Source of the DNA: Streptacidiphilus sp. PB12-B1b
GTDB lineage: Bacteria; Actinomycetota; Actinomycetes; Streptomycetales; Streptomycetaceae
Length of the DNA: 64,000 nucleotides
Assembly (NCBI RefSeq): GCF_014084125.1
Contig: NZ_CP048405.1
Span: 5,270,001 to 5,334,000, forward strand
Direction: 5' to 3'
Part shown: positions 40,856 to 49,666 of the stretch, in pieces
Layout: each line of letters starts with the position of its first letter
How positions within the stretch are numbered: position 1 is the stretch's first letter
Notes under the pieces: generated by a model
Database searches by the model: none
Told to the model about the DNA's origin: nothing
Seen by the model: only the letters and a program-made list of their open reading frames with translations
Program-made: the position numbers and the translations under genes

Positions 40856-42076
40856 CTACTCGCGGGCGGCCTTCCTGATCGACCACTCGGCGATCCGCAG
40901 CGACAGCTCCACGCCCTCGGTGGCGTACTCGACCATGGCCTTCTGGTACTCGGCCACCGCCTCCGCCAGCTCCCGCTCCCCGCGGGCGACGGCGGCCAGC
41001 GCCGAGCTGAGCGCCTCCGCGTCGCGGATCGCGGTGTTGGCCCCGACCCCGCCCGAGGGCGGCATGGTGTGCGCGGCGTCGCCGAGCGGGACGACCGGGC
41101 CGGTCTCCCACGGCTCGACCGGCCGGGTGGCCCGCAGCGCCACCGCGAAAGTCTCCTCGGGCTGGGCGTGGAGGAAGATCCCGCGCAGCTCCGGGTGCCA
41201 GTCCGAGGTGCGGTCCACCACCAGCCGGCACAGCTGCTCGCCGTCGAGCGCGAAGAAGGCCGCGTCGTCCAGGCCGAGGTCGGCCAGGTGCACGTTGAAG
41301 ACCGACATGTAGTAGTCGCCGGTGTCCACCAGGCCGGCCTCCGGCCACTGCCGGGCGGCCTCGGACGGCGGGGTGCGGAAGGTCATCGGCATCAGCCCGA
41401 GGTGGTGCCCGTCGGTGCCGATCACGTAGCTGAACCGGTCCCGGAGCGCCTCCGGCAGCCCCGCGCCGAGCGCCGCCTCCCGGGGGATCCGGGAGAACAC
41501 CGTCCGCACCCCGAGGTCCTCCGGCAGGTCGGACGGGCGCAGCTGGGCGCGGACCCGGGAGTTGGCCCCGTCGGCGGCGACCAGCACGTCGCCGGTCTCG
41601 GTGCTGCCGTCCTCGAAGTACGCGGTGACCCGGCCGTCGGCCCCGGTCCCGCAGCGCTGGAAGTTCCGGCCGAACCGGACGGTGTCGCCCAGCCCGGTCA
41701 GCAGGATCCGGCGCAGCGTCACCCGGTCGACCGCGTCCACCTTGTCGGGGGAGCCGGAGCGAGGGTCCTCGAAGCTCGGGGCCCACTGCTCGACCAGGTG
41801 TTCGTCGTAGGCGGCCAGGCCGCTGTCGTCGCGCTCGTTGGAGGTGGCCACCAGCAGCTGCTGCAGCCGGGGCGGCAGGCAGGCGCGCAGCCCGCGCTCC
41901 CCTTCGGGGCTGATCCGCAGCCGGTACCCCTGGCGGCGGCCGTCGGCGGACGCGTCCCGCTCGAAGACGGCCACGTCGACCCCGGCCTGGCGCAGCCCCT
42001 GGGCGAGGCACAGGCCGCCGATGCCGCCGCCGACGACGAGGACCCGCAGGGGTGGTGGGCTGGTCCGCTTGCTCAT
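40856..42076 (-). CDS. FAD-dependent monooxygenase (C)
   Basis: A 406-residue class A flavin monooxygenase: VLVVGGGIGGLCLAQGL, VLVAADGANSRVR, PLGDAAHTMPPSGGVGANT. It belongs to the same broad family as A and B but is more distant. AGGAGAAGG precedes the ATG. It stands alone as a leftward unit with its own SARP-box promoter, divergent from the ABM-fold gene. Substrate unknown; an oxidative tailoring step is likely. Confidence 0.9.
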   Translation of the reverse strand: MSKRTSPPPLRVLVVGGGIGGLCLAQGLRQAGVDVAVFERDASADGRRQGYRLRISPEGERGLRACLPPRLQQLLVATSNERDDSGLAAYDEHLVEQWAPSFEDPRSGSPDKVDAVDRVTLRRILLTGLGDTVRFGRNFQRCGTGADGRVTAYFEDGSTETGDVLVAADGANSRVRAQLRPSDLPEDLGVRTVFSRIPREAALGAGLPEALRDRFSYVIGTDGHHLGLMPMTFRTPPSEAARQWPEAGLVDTGDYYMSVFNVHLADLGLDDAAFFALDGEQLCRLVVDRTSDWHPELRGIFLHAQPEETFAVALRATRPVEPWETGPVVPLGDAAHTMPPSGGVGANTAIRDAEALSSALAAVARGERELAEAVAEYQKAMVEYATEGVELSLRIAEWSIRKAARE

Positions 42077-42120
42077 CGACACCTTCTCCTTAGACCGACC
42101 GGCACATGGGGCGGGCTGCC

Positions 42121-42163
42121 ACCGTGCGGCCGCCCGCTCGGAAAGCGCTGGAGCCGGTCTTGA
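42121..42163 (-). promoter_or_regulatory. SARP-box promoter of monooxygenase C
   Basis: Leftward heptamers TCAAGAC (42157-42163), TCCAGCG (42146-42152) and CCGAGCG (42135-42141) at 11-bp spacing, then 8 bp to CACGGT (42121-42126). Confidence 0.6.
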
Positions 42164-42204
42164 GGCGGCGTACCGGGCGCGCCCGCGTGCCCGTGCACAC
42201 CGCC

Positions 42205-42236
42205 TTGAGCTGTCCTCGATCCGGCCCTGCGATCGT
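42205..42236 (+). promoter_or_regulatory. SARP-box promoter of the ABM/dehydrogenase/metK operon
   Basis: Heptamers TTGAGCT (42205) and TCGATCC (42216), 11 bp apart, then 8 bp to GATCGT (42231-42236). The gene starts at 42294. Confidence 0.55.
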
Positions 42237-42293
42237 TCCGCCGACGACCCGCCGGGCCCGGCCGGCGGCGCGAGCAACGATCGGGACGGTGGC

Positions 42294-42653
42294 ATGGACG
42301 TCGACGAGGGCACCGACACGCGGACCGCCCTGCCCTTCCGCGTGATCCTGCGCATGGAGGTCAGGGCAGAGCTGGCACAGCAGTTCGAGCAGGTCTGGCT
42401 GGAGGTGGGGGCGCTCATCGCCGAGGAGCCGGCCAACCTGGCCCAGGCGCTCGTCCGCAGCGTCGAGGAGCAGGGCGTCTACTACGTCATCACCGACTGG
42501 CGCAGCAAGGCCCAGTTCCACACGTTCGAGCACAGCGCGGCCCATGTGGAGCACCGGCGGCGGCTGAAGCCCTTCCGCACCGGCGGCGGGATGTCGCTGA
42601 CCGAGGTCGTGTACCAGCTGCCGGGCGCCGGGGCGGCGCTCGCCCGGGCATGA
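42294..42653 (+). CDS. Antibiotic-biosynthesis monooxygenase (ABM)-fold protein
   Basis: A 119-residue protein with the dimeric alpha/beta-barrel layout: strand PFRVILRMEVRA, helix ELAQQFEQVWLEVG, strand GVYYVITDWRSKAQFHTFEHS and the His-rich AHVEHRRRLKPF. Related cofactor-free ABM proteins oxidise or cyclise polyketides; others only bind ligands. The ribosome binding site is weak. It is followed 67 bases later by a beta-hydroxyacid dehydrogenase homologue. Confidence 0.75.
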   Translation: MDVDEGTDTRTALPFRVILRMEVRAELAQQFEQVWLEVGALIAEEPANLAQALVRSVEEQGVYYVITDWRSKAQFHTFEHSAAHVEHRRRLKPFRTGGGMSLTEVVYQLPGAGAALARA

Positions 42654-42720
42654 GCCCGACCCACCGTCCGCCCCGGCCCCGCAGCAGCGGCCCGGGGCAC
42701 CACCACGACCTAGGAGAGTC

Positions 42721-43611
42721 ATGAGCACCACGGAGATCGGCTTCATCGGCCTCGGCAACATGGGCGGCGGCATGGCCCACTGCCTGATCGGGGCCGGATA
42801 CACGCTCAGCGTCCACAACCGCACCGCGCGCAAGGCGGAGCCGCTGGTCGCGCTGGGCGCCCGGAGCGCCCCCGACGCGGCCTCGGCGGCCCGGGGGCAG
42901 CGGGTGGTGCTGCTCAGCCTGAGCGACGAGGCGGCGGTCGAGGAGGTCCTCTTCCGGCAGCTGGTCCCGGTCCTGGAGCCGGGCGCGCTGGTGGTGGACA
43001 CCTCCACGGTCTCCCCCGGCTACGCCCGGTCGGCCGCGGCCCGGCTCCAGGCGCTGGGACTGCGCCGGGTCGAGGCCTGCGTGGTCGGCAACCCGTTCCA
43101 GGCGCGGGCGGGAGAGCTGCGGGTCTACGTGTCCGGCGCGGAGGCCGACGTCGAGGAGGTGCGCGGGATCCTGGACACCATCGGCTCGGAGGTCGTGCCG
43201 ACCGGCGCGCCCGGCACCGCCACCACCGTGAAGCTGATCTTCAACCTGCTGCTCGGCGCCCAGGTGGCCTCGCTGGCCGAGGCCGTCGCCTACGGGGTGG
43301 AGGCCGGGCTGGACCGGGACCAGCTGCTGTCCTCGATCGCCGGGAGCGGCTTCAGCTCGGTGGTGATGCGCTTCCGGGCCGAGCTGATGCGCAAGGGCAG
43401 CTACGAGCCGGCCTTCTTCCGCTCGGCGCTGATGGAGAAGGACCTGCGGCTGGCGGTGACCGCCGCCGGGGAGGCCGGGGTCGGGCTGCCGGTGCTGGAG
43501 GCCGTGCGGGAGCGCTTCGCCGGGGTGGTCGCGGCCGGCGACGGGGACAAGGACGCCTCCGTCATCGCCGAGCACGCGCACGCGCACGCGCAGCCGCCCG
43601 CGCACCGCTGA
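42721..43611 (+). CDS. Beta-hydroxyacid dehydrogenase family protein (3-hydroxyisobutyrate dehydrogenase-like)
   Basis: A 296-residue NAD(P)-dependent enzyme: Rossmann motif GFIGLGNMGGGMA, VVDTSTVSP (substrate-binding region) and TVKLIFNLLLG with the catalytic Lys expected of the family. The Lys is kept, so this looks like a true hydroxyacid dehydrogenase rather than an imine reductase, although imine reduction cannot be excluded. The C-terminus ends in a His-Ala repeat (EHAHAHAQPPAHR), a local oddity. AGGAG precedes the ATG. Confidence 0.87.
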   Translation: MSTTEIGFIGLGNMGGGMAHCLIGAGYTLSVHNRTARKAEPLVALGARSAPDAASAARGQRVVLLSLSDEAAVEEVLFRQLVPVLEPGALVVDTSTVSPGYARSAAARLQALGLRRVEACVVGNPFQARAGELRVYVSGAEADVEEVRGILDTIGSEVVPTGAPGTATTVKLIFNLLLGAQVASLAEAVAYGVEAGLDRDQLLSSIAGSGFSSVVMRFRAELMRKGSYEPAFFRSALMEKDLRLAVTAAGEAGVGLPVLEAVRERFAGVVAAGDGDKDASVIAEHAHAHAQPPAHR

Positions 43612-43731
43612 CGCCCAGCGCACCGCTGACGCCCCGCGCAGCGCCGTCCGTCCCGCGGCTGCGCGAACGCACCGCCCACCGCGGCCCGAGCAGCATCCCG
43701 GCCGGGCCGCCGACGTCAATCTGGAGGAACC

Positions 43732-44952
43732 GTGTCGCTTCGCCTGTTCACCTCTGAGTCCGTCACCGAGGGCCACCCCGACAAGATCGCCGACCGGATC
43801 AGCGACTCCATCCTGGACGCGCTGCTCCGGCAGGACCCGGCCTCCCGGGTCGCGGTCGAGACTCTGATCACCACCGGCCAGGTGCACATCGCCGGGGAGG
43901 TCACCACCAGCGCCTACGCCGACATCGCCGCCCTGGTCCGGGAGGCGGTCCTGGACATCGGCTACGACTCCTCCGCCAAGGGCTTCGACGGGGCCTCCTG
44001 CGGGGTGTCGGTCTCCATCGGCGCGCAGTCCCCCGACATCGCCCAGGGCGTGAACGACGCCTACGAGGCCCGCCACGCCGCCCAGGAGCTGGGCAGCACC
44101 GACGAGTTGGACCAGCAGGGCGCCGGCGACCAGGGCCTGATGTTCGGCTACGCCTGCGACGACACGCCCGAGCTCATGCCGCTGCCGATAGCCCTGGCGC
44201 ACCGCCTGGCCAGGCGCCTGTCCGAGGTGCGCAAGAACGGCACCATCCCGTACCTGCGCCCGGACGGCAAGACCCAGGTCACCATCGAGTACGACGGCGA
44301 CCGGGCGGTGCGGCTGGACACCCTGGTGGTGTCCTCGCAGCACGCCCCCGGCATCGACCTGGACTCGCTGCTGACCCCGGACATCCGCGAGTCCGTGGTC
44401 GAGCCGGAGCTGCGGGCCCTGGCCGAGCAGGGCATCGAGCTGGTCACCGAGGGCTACCGGCTGCTGGTCAACCCGACCGGCCGGTTCGAGGTCGGCGGTC
44501 CGATGGGCGACGCCGGGCTGACCGGCCGCAAGATCATCGTGGACACCTACGGCGGCATGGCCCGGCACGGCGGCGGCGCCTTCTCCGGCAAGGACCCGTC
44601 CAAGGTCGACCGCTCCGCCGCGTACGCCATGCGCTGGGTCGCCAAGAACGTCGTCGCCGCGGGCCTGGCCCGCCGCTGCGAGGTCCAGGTCGCGTACGCC
44701 ATCGGCAAGGCCGCCCCGGTCGGCCTGTTCGTGGAGACCTTCGGCACCGAGACCGTGCCGGTCGAGGCGATCCAGGCCGCCGTGCCCCAGGTGTTCGACC
44801 TGCGCCCGGCCGCGATCATCCGCGATCTGGACCTGCTGCGCCCGATCTACGCCCAGACCTCCGCCTACGGCCACTTCGGCCGGGAGCTGCCGGACCTCGC
44901 CTGGGAGCGCACCGACCGGGTGGAGAAGCTGCGCGCCGCCGTCCGGGGCTGA
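43732..44952 (+). CDS. metK: S-adenosylmethionine synthetase
   Basis: A 406-residue methionine adenosyltransferase: [20 protein letters not shown] at the N-terminus (ATP and metal site), [12 protein letters not shown], and [19 protein letters not shown]. All core motifs look intact. GTG start with GGAGGAA upstream. A metK copy inside the cluster probably boosts SAM for the three O-methyltransferases; the housekeeping copy should be elsewhere in the genome. It is last in the ABM operon and followed by two hairpins. Confidence 0.95.
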   Translation: MSLRLFTSESVTEGHPDKIADRISDSILDALLRQDPASRVAVETLITTGQVHIAGEVTTSAYADIAALVREAVLDIGYDSSAKGFDGASCGVSVSIGAQSPDIAQGVNDAYEARHAAQELGSTDELDQQGAGDQGLMFGYACDDTPELMPLPIALAHRLARRLSEVRKNGTIPYLRPDGKTQVTIEYDGDRAVRLDTLVVSSQHAPGIDLDSLLTPDIRESVVEPELRALAEQGIELVTEGYRLLVNPTGRFEVGGPMGDAGLTGRKIIVDTYGGMARHGGGAFSGKDPSKVDRSAAYAMRWVAKNVVAAGLARRCEVQVAYAIGKAAPVGLFVETFGTETVPVEAIQAAVPQVFDLRPAAIIRDLDLLRPIYAQTSAYGHFGRELPDLAWERTDRVEKLRAAVRG

Positions 44953-44962
44953 CCGCCCCGGT

Positions 44963-45053
44963 GCCGGACCCGCCTGCGGGCGGGTCCGGCCGCACGGCCG
45001 AGGGCCCGCCGGCTCCGGCGCCGCTGCGGGCGGCGCGCGGAACCGGCGGGCCC
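44963..45053. terminator. Two hairpins between metK and halogenase
   Basis: Stem 1: 44963-44974 with 44979-44990, a perfect 12 bp with 4-base loop. Stem 2: 45002-45012 with 45043-45053, 11 bp. They separate the convergent metK and halogenase genes; the first suits metK, the second suits the halogenase. Confidence 0.6.
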
Positions 45054-45059
45054 GAACTG

Positions 45060-46814
45060 TCAGAGCAGGCCCATGCGCCGGGCGATGTCCGGCCCGGCCC
45101 AGCTGTCCGCGTCGGTCAGCAGCTGCTGGTTGAGCTCGGGGAAGGCGTCGAACGCCTCCAGCGCCGCCCGCGTCGGCAGCGCCCGGCTCACCAGGCTGCT
45201 TGCGGCCCGGCTCCTGGCCTGCCACTGCTCCAGCGGCTCGCCGAGGTCCAGCAGCCTGGTCGGCACCTGCTGGCCCAGCAGCAGGTAGTCGATGCCGAAC
45301 AGCCCGAAGAAGGACGGCGCGACCCGGTTGGCCAGGTCCTGCACCAGCGCGTTGCGGCGGGACAGCGGCGCGCCGGCCGCGTAGAGGTCCAGCAGCGGCT
45401 GGAACCCGGAGACGTCGGCGGAGGCGTTGCACTCCTTCCAGAACGGCGTGTCCAGGCGGGTGTTGAACCGGTAGTGGATGCCCAGCAGCCAGCGGATGGC
45501 GTCCCAGTTCTGGCCGAGGCCGACGTTGAAGGCGTCCCGGGGCTGCGGGTCGGACCAGGAGGCCGGGAGCGTCGACACCAGGGTCAGCACCTCGGTGGCG
45601 ATCATCAGCAGGCCGGTGGACTCCAGCGGCTCCACGAACCCGTAGGAGTTGCCGACCGCCACCACGTTGCCGCGCCAGGCCTTCTCGAACCGGCCGCTGC
45701 GGAACCGCACCTGCTTCGGCTCGCTGATGCCGGGGAAGCGCTTGGTGAACTCGTCCACGGCCTCGTCGTCGGAGATCGCCGACGAGGAGTAGACGTACCC
45801 GCGGTGGTCGTTCTCCCGGGTCGGGATGCGCCAGGTCCACCCGGCGTTCATGGTGGTGGCCTGGGTGTAGGGGACGATCTTGCCGCCGTGGTCGATGTTG
45901 CCGGTCACCGCGGAGTCGGTGAACAGGGTGCTGCCGAAGCTCTTGTAGGGCGTCTTCAGCGCCGTGCCCAGCAGCCGGGAGCGGAATCCGGTGCAGTCCA
46001 CGTAGAGGTCGAAGGACAGCTCGCGGCCGTCGGTGGTGACCACGTGGTCGACCCACTCGTCGTCGCTGAGCACCACGTCGTCCAGGGTCGCCTCGACCTG
46101 GTGGATGCCGCGGCGCTCCGCGAGCTCGTGCAGGTAGGCGACCAGCCGGCCGTTGTCCAGGTGGTAGGCGAACGGCAGGTACTTCATCAGCGACAGCGGG
46201 CTGCCGTCCACGTCGTACACGGCCGCCCGGTCGGCCTGCATCATCGCCGAGCCCAGGGTCGAGCCGTTGATCGACCCGCCGGTGCGGATCGCCCCGACCA
46301 GGCCGACCGAGTCGGCGGACCAGTCGAAGGGGCCCATGAAGGCGTCCTTCCCGGGGCCCCAGTCGAACTTGATGCCCAGCTTCCAGGTCGGCCGCACCCG
46401 CTCGTACAGCTCGGCGGCGTCGATGCCCAGGTAGTGGTGCAGGAAGAGGGTGAAGTAGGAGACCGTCGCCTCGCCCACGCCGATGATGGGAATGGACTTG
46501 GACTCCATCAGCGTGACGTCCAGCCACGGCCGCTGCGCCTTCAGCGCCAGCGCGGTCAGGAAGCCGGCGGTGCCGCCGCCGATCACGCCGATCCGGCGGA
46601 TGCCGCGCGGGTCGCCCTCCTCGGCCGGGCGCAGGTCGCTACCGGTCGCCGCCAGCGCGCCGAGCAGGGCCAGCGGGTCGGTCGCGCTGCCCTCCCTGCC
46701 CGGCAGCCAGTCCCTGACGCCTGCCGCGTCCTGCTCCGGGAAGGACTCCAGCAGCCTGTCCAGGGCGTTGCGTTCCTCCGGCCCCAGTCCACTGGCCAGA
46801 ATCTTGTGGTCCAT
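45060..46814 (-). CDS. Flavin-dependent halogenase (tryptophan-halogenase family)
   Basis: A 584-residue FAD-dependent halogenase. After an unusual N-terminal extension of about 70 residues come IGVIGGGTAGFLTAL (FAD site, about 74-88), IGVGEATVS, the catalytic Lys145 in TWKLGIKF (matching Lys79 of PrnA), the family signature WTWRIP, and FVEPLESTGL. It would use reduced FAD, O2 and halide to chlorinate or brominate an electron-rich aromatic or pyrrole-like ring. Free tryptophan is only one possible substrate. The reductase at 36451-36972 can supply FADH2. It is a single-gene leftward unit with a SARP-box promoter. Confidence 0.93.
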   Translation of the reverse strand: MDHKILASGLGPEERNALDRLLESFPEQDAAGVRDWLPGREGSATDPLALLGALAATGSDLRPAEEGDPRGIRRIGVIGGGTAGFLTALALKAQRPWLDVTLMESKSIPIIGVGEATVSYFTLFLHHYLGIDAAELYERVRPTWKLGIKFDWGPGKDAFMGPFDWSADSVGLVGAIRTGGSINGSTLGSAMMQADRAAVYDVDGSPLSLMKYLPFAYHLDNGRLVAYLHELAERRGIHQVEATLDDVVLSDDEWVDHVVTTDGRELSFDLYVDCTGFRSRLLGTALKTPYKSFGSTLFTDSAVTGNIDHGGKIVPYTQATTMNAGWTWRIPTRENDHRGYVYSSSAISDDEAVDEFTKRFPGISEPKQVRFRSGRFEKAWRGNVVAVGNSYGFVEPLESTGLLMIATEVLTLVSTLPASWSDPQPRDAFNVGLGQNWDAIRWLLGIHYRFNTRLDTPFWKECNASADVSGFQPLLDLYAAGAPLSRRNALVQDLANRVAPSFFGLFGIDYLLLGQQVPTRLLDLGEPLEQWQARSRAASSLVSRALPTRAALEAFDAFPELNQQLLTDADSWAGPDIARRMGLL

Positions 46815-46880
46815 TCGGCACTCCCCATTCCCATCCGACTGCGGGGCGTCCCAGCCTGTCTGCGGGGACCTGCCCGCAGC

Positions 46881-46923
46881 AGTCTGATAAGGGCCGCTGG
46901 AGGCGGACTGGAACCGGGATGGA
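46881..46923 (-). promoter_or_regulatory. SARP-box promoter of the halogenase
   Basis: Leftward heptamers TCCATCC (46917-46923), TCCAGTC (46906-46912) and TCCAGCG (46895-46901) at 11-bp spacing, then 8 bp to CAGACT (46881-46886). Confidence 0.62.
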
Positions 46924-46931
46924 GGTCGTGC

Positions 46932-47615
46932 TCACCAGTCGAAGGTCTGCTCCCCGCGCCGGAACGTGCCGGTCGGGCCGCCGTCCGGCAGGGTGGCGGC
47001 GTCGGCGATGTCGCGGGCCGCCTCCTCGGCGGTGCGGGTCGCCCCCGGCATCATCCGGGTCCGGGTCGGCCCCGGGTTGACCGCGTTGACCAGCACCCCG
47101 GAGTCCAGGGTCTGCGCGGCCAGCATCTGGGTCAGCCCGTTGACGGCGGTCTTGGACACCGAGTAGCCCGGGCTGGACCGGAACAGGCCGTTGCTGAACG
47201 AGCCGGTGCCGCTGGAGACGAAGACCACCCGGCCCCAGCCCCGCGCCACCATGTCGGGCACGAAGGCCTGCGCGACCTGCCAGGCCCCGAGCAGGTTGAC
47301 GGTCAGCGTCTGCCGCACCAGCTCCAGCGGGACGGTCAGCGGATCGGTCCCGCTGTCCAGCAGCACACCCGCGTTGGAGACCAGCACGTCGACCGGGCCG
47401 ATCCGCTCCCGGGCCTGCTTGACGCTCTCCGCGTCCGTCACGTCCAGCGCCTGGCCGGTGGCGCCCGCGCCGAGCGCGGCGGCGGCCTCCGCCGCCTCCT
47501 CCCCGTGACGCGCCGTCAGCACCACCCGCAGGCCGCGCCCGTGCAGCTCCGCCGCCACGGCGCGGCCGAGGCCGCGGTTGGCTCCGGTGATCAGCACTGT
47601 CCGCTGCTGGGCCAC
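46932..47615 (-). CDS. Short-chain dehydrogenase/reductase (3)
   Basis: A 227-residue SDR: VLITGANRGLGRAVA, VSNAGVL, catalytic Ser in FVSSGTG, YSVSK. The GTG start is preceded by a strong AGGAGG. The protein is a little short for a classical SDR but has a full active site. It ends 8 bases before the halogenase promoter array and has its own SARP-box promoter, divergent from the glutamine-synthetase homologue. Substrate unknown. Confidence 0.9.
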   Translation of the reverse strand: MAQQRTVLITGANRGLGRAVAAELHGRGLRVVLTARHGEEAAEAAAALGAGATGQALDVTDAESVKQARERIGPVDVLVSNAGVLLDSGTDPLTVPLELVRQTLTVNLLGAWQVAQAFVPDMVARGWGRVVFVSSGTGSFSNGLFRSSPGYSVSKTAVNGLTQMLAAQTLDSGVLVNAVNPGPTRTRMMPGATRTAEEAARDIADAATLPDGGPTGTFRRGEQTFDW

Positions 47616-47657
47616 TTGTTCCTCCTGGGGTGCACGCGCTCGTCCGCCGTCGGACCC

Positions 47658-47689
47658 ATGCTGCCCGGCGCGGCTCGAATCCCGCTGGT
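47658..47689 (-). promoter_or_regulatory. SARP-box promoter of SDR 3
   Basis: Leftward heptamers ACCAGCG (47683-47689) and TCGAGCC (47672-47678), 11 bp apart, then 8 bp to CAGCAT (47658-47663). Confidence 0.52.
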
Positions 47690-47713
47690 GCAGGCGCCGC
47701 CGAGCAGAGCCGT

Positions 47714-47745
47714 TCGAGCACCGCGCGAGTCCAGCCGGAGACGCT
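47714..47745 (+). promoter_or_regulatory. SARP-box promoter of the glutamine-synthetase homologue
   Basis: Heptamers TCGAGCA (47714) and GCGAGTC (47725), 11 bp apart, then 8 bp to GACGCT (47740-47745). The gene starts at 47787. CGGAGAC at 47736 also fits the register. Confidence 0.55.
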
Positions 47746-47786
47746 GGGCGCACGAAGTGCCACAACTTCCCACCCTGGAGGGCACG

Positions 47787-49154
47787 ATGACGGTGCTGCC
47801 AACCGCGCCACCGAAGAACGCCGAGGAGCTCGCCCGGGCCGTGGCCCGGGACGGAATCGAGTTCCTGCTGGTCATGTTCGTCAATCTGCAGGGCAAGCCC
47901 TGCGCGAAGCTGGCCCCCGTGCGCACCCTGGACCGGCTGCTGGCCGAGGGCCTGGGCTTCGCCGGGAACGCCGCCGACGGCCTCGGCCAGTCCTCGGCCG
48001 ACCCCGACGTGGTGGCGATCCCCGACGTCACCTCGTACGTCAAGGCGCCGCTGCAGGAGGGCCTGGGCATCGTCCAGTGCGACCTCTACGTCCAGGGCGA
48101 GCCGTGGCCGTACGCGCCCCGCTGGATCCTGCGCCGCCAGCTCGAGCTGCTGGCCGAGCAGGGGCGGCAGTTGAAGGTCGGCGCCGAGCCCGAGTACTTC
48201 CTGGTGCGCCGGGCCGAGGACGGCTCGATCGCGGTCGCCGACGAGCTCGACACCGCCGACTCGCCCTGCTACGACGCCAATGCGGCGACCCGGGCCTTCG
48301 ACCACCTCGCCACCGTCAGCCGGGCCGTCGACGCGCTGGGCTGGGAGAACTACTCCAACGACCACGAGGACGCCAACGGGCAGTTCGAGCACAACTTCGG
48401 CTACGCGGACGCGCTGCGCACCGCGGACCGGGTGGTGGTGTTCCGGCACCTCGCCAAGATGGCGGCGCACCGGGCCGGCCTGGTCGCCACCTTCATGCCC
48501 AAGCCGTTCACCCACCTCACCGGCAGCGGGCTGCACCTGCACGTCTCGCTGTGGGACCGGGACACCGACACCAGCCTGTTCGCCGATCCGGTCGACCCGA
48601 GGGGCATGGGCCTGTCGCAACTGGGCTACAGCTTCATCTCCGGGCTGCTGGAGCACGCCCCCGGCCTGATGGCGCTGACCTGTCCCACCGTCAACTCCTA
48701 CAAGCGGCTGGGCGCGGGAGCTGACACCCAGTCACATTCCAGCTGGGCGCCGGGATACGCGAGCTACGGCGGGAACAACCGCACCCACCTGGTGCGGATC
48801 CCGGACGGCGGCCGGATCGAGATCCGCTGCGTCGACGGCGCGGCCAACCCGTACCTGGCGATCGCCGGGATCGCCGCCGCCGGCGCCGACGGGATGGCCC
48901 GGGGCGCGGACCCCGGCGACCCGGTCACCGGCGACCTGGAGGCCGCCGGCCTGCGGGCCGGGCTGCGCCCGCTGCCGCCCACGCTGCTGCACGCCGTGGA
49001 CGAACTGGTCCGGGACGGGGTCCTGCGCGAGGGCCTGGGCAAGGTGCCGGGCGGCCTCTACGCGGACTACTTCGCCTCGGTCAAGCGGGCCGAGTTCAAC
49101 GCGTTCCACCGCCAGGTCACCGGCTGGGAGCTGGACCGCTACCTGATGTTCTGA
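47787..49154 (+). CDS. Type III glutamine synthetase-like / gamma-glutamylamide synthetase
   Basis: A 455-residue member of the glutamine synthetase superfamily, of the GlnT/gamma-glutamylmethylamide synthetase type: EFLLVMFVNLQGKPCAKLAP at the N-terminus, GAEPEYFL (metal site), NGQFEHNF, GSGLHLHVSLW, NNRTHLVRIP and RIEIRC. Metal- and ATP-binding motifs look complete. Members couple glutamate to ammonia or small amines. In fosfazinomycin and kinamycin biosynthesis, glutamate carries hydrazine as glutamylhydrazide, so here it may gamma-glutamylate a hydrazine or amine from the nearby N-N pathway (inference). It has a SARP-box promoter and the start follows GGAGGG. Confidence 0.88.
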   Translation: MTVLPTAPPKNAEELARAVARDGIEFLLVMFVNLQGKPCAKLAPVRTLDRLLAEGLGFAGNAADGLGQSSADPDVVAIPDVTSYVKAPLQEGLGIVQCDLYVQGEPWPYAPRWILRRQLELLAEQGRQLKVGAEPEYFLVRRAEDGSIAVADELDTADSPCYDANAATRAFDHLATVSRAVDALGWENYSNDHEDANGQFEHNFGYADALRTADRVVVFRHLAKMAAHRAGLVATFMPKPFTHLTGSGLHLHVSLWDRDTDTSLFADPVDPRGMGLSQLGYSFISGLLEHAPGLMALTCPTVNSYKRLGAGADTQSHSSWAPGYASYGGNNRTHLVRIPDGGRIEIRCVDGAANPYLAIAGIAAAGADGMARGADPGDPVTGDLEAAGLRAGLRPLPPTLLHAVDELVRDGVLREGLGKVPGGLYADYFASVKRAEFNAFHRQVTGWELDRYLMF

Positions 49155-49190
49155 CAGCGCCGCGCAACCGGTTCCGGCGCGCAGCGCGAC

Positions 49191-49226
49191 CGTCCGGCCG
49201 CCACCCGAGCGGGTGGCGGCCGGACG
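49191..49226. terminator. Bidirectional hairpin after the glutamine-synthetase homologue
   Basis: Perfect 16-bp stem (49191-49206 with 49211-49226), 4-base loop, between convergent genes. Confidence 0.68.
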
Positions 49227-49264
49227 TGTGCCCGCGGCGCCCATGCGGCCCCGCGCCGGGCGGG

Positions 49265-49666
49265 CTACGACGGCCCGGCGGGCAGCTCCTCGATCACCGA
49301 GACGCCCTGCGACCCGTCCGCGCGGCGCCACGCCTCCCGCAGCCGGATCCGCCGGTCCGCCAGCAGCTCCGGGGTGCTGACGCACTCCCCGGAGACCACC
49401 TGGCCGTCCGTCATGACCTGGCTGTAGGCCAGGGTCAGCACCCCGTCCGGGGCGCACCGGCCCACCAGGCGGCCGGTGCGCACCGCGCCGCCGGAGAACT
49501 CGGCCCAGACCAGATCGGCCTGCTGGTGGTAGTGGCCGACCGGGGTGGCCCCGGCGGCGGCGGTCTGCGCCGAGACGGAACGGAAGCGCCGCCCGTCGTA
49601 GTCGAACGCCCCGCACCACCGCAGGGCCTCGGCCGAGCCGTCCGGTTCGGCCGCCCCGGTCGTCAT
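49265..49666 (-). CDS. Small conserved-type protein of unknown function
   Basis: A 133-residue protein (core YDGRRFRSVSAQTAAAGATPVGHYHQQADLVWAEF, given here as blocks YDGRRFRSV, VGHYHQQADLVWAEFSGG, VGRCAPDGVLTLAY), made of repeated short beta-strands and likely a small beta-barrel. Related small proteins in databases carry the doubtful label n-acetylglutamate synthase; I see no such catalytic site. The ATG overlaps the BBE-type oxidase stop by 4 bases, so it is the last gene of the cupin-MetRS-oxidase operon. Confidence 0.75.
   Translation of the reverse strand: MTTGAAEPDGSAEALRWCGAFDYDGRRFRSVSAQTAAAGATPVGHYHQQADLVWAEFSGGAVRTGRLVGRCAPDGVLTLAYSQVMTDGQVVSGECVSTPELLADRRIRLREAWRRADGSQGVSVIEELPAGPS

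Noticed and set aside
44961-49154. A rightward open frame of about 1397 codons
   Set aside because: Everything before 47787 is antisense to the halogenase and SDR genes; the real gene is the glutamine-synthetase homologue starting at the ATG at 47787.
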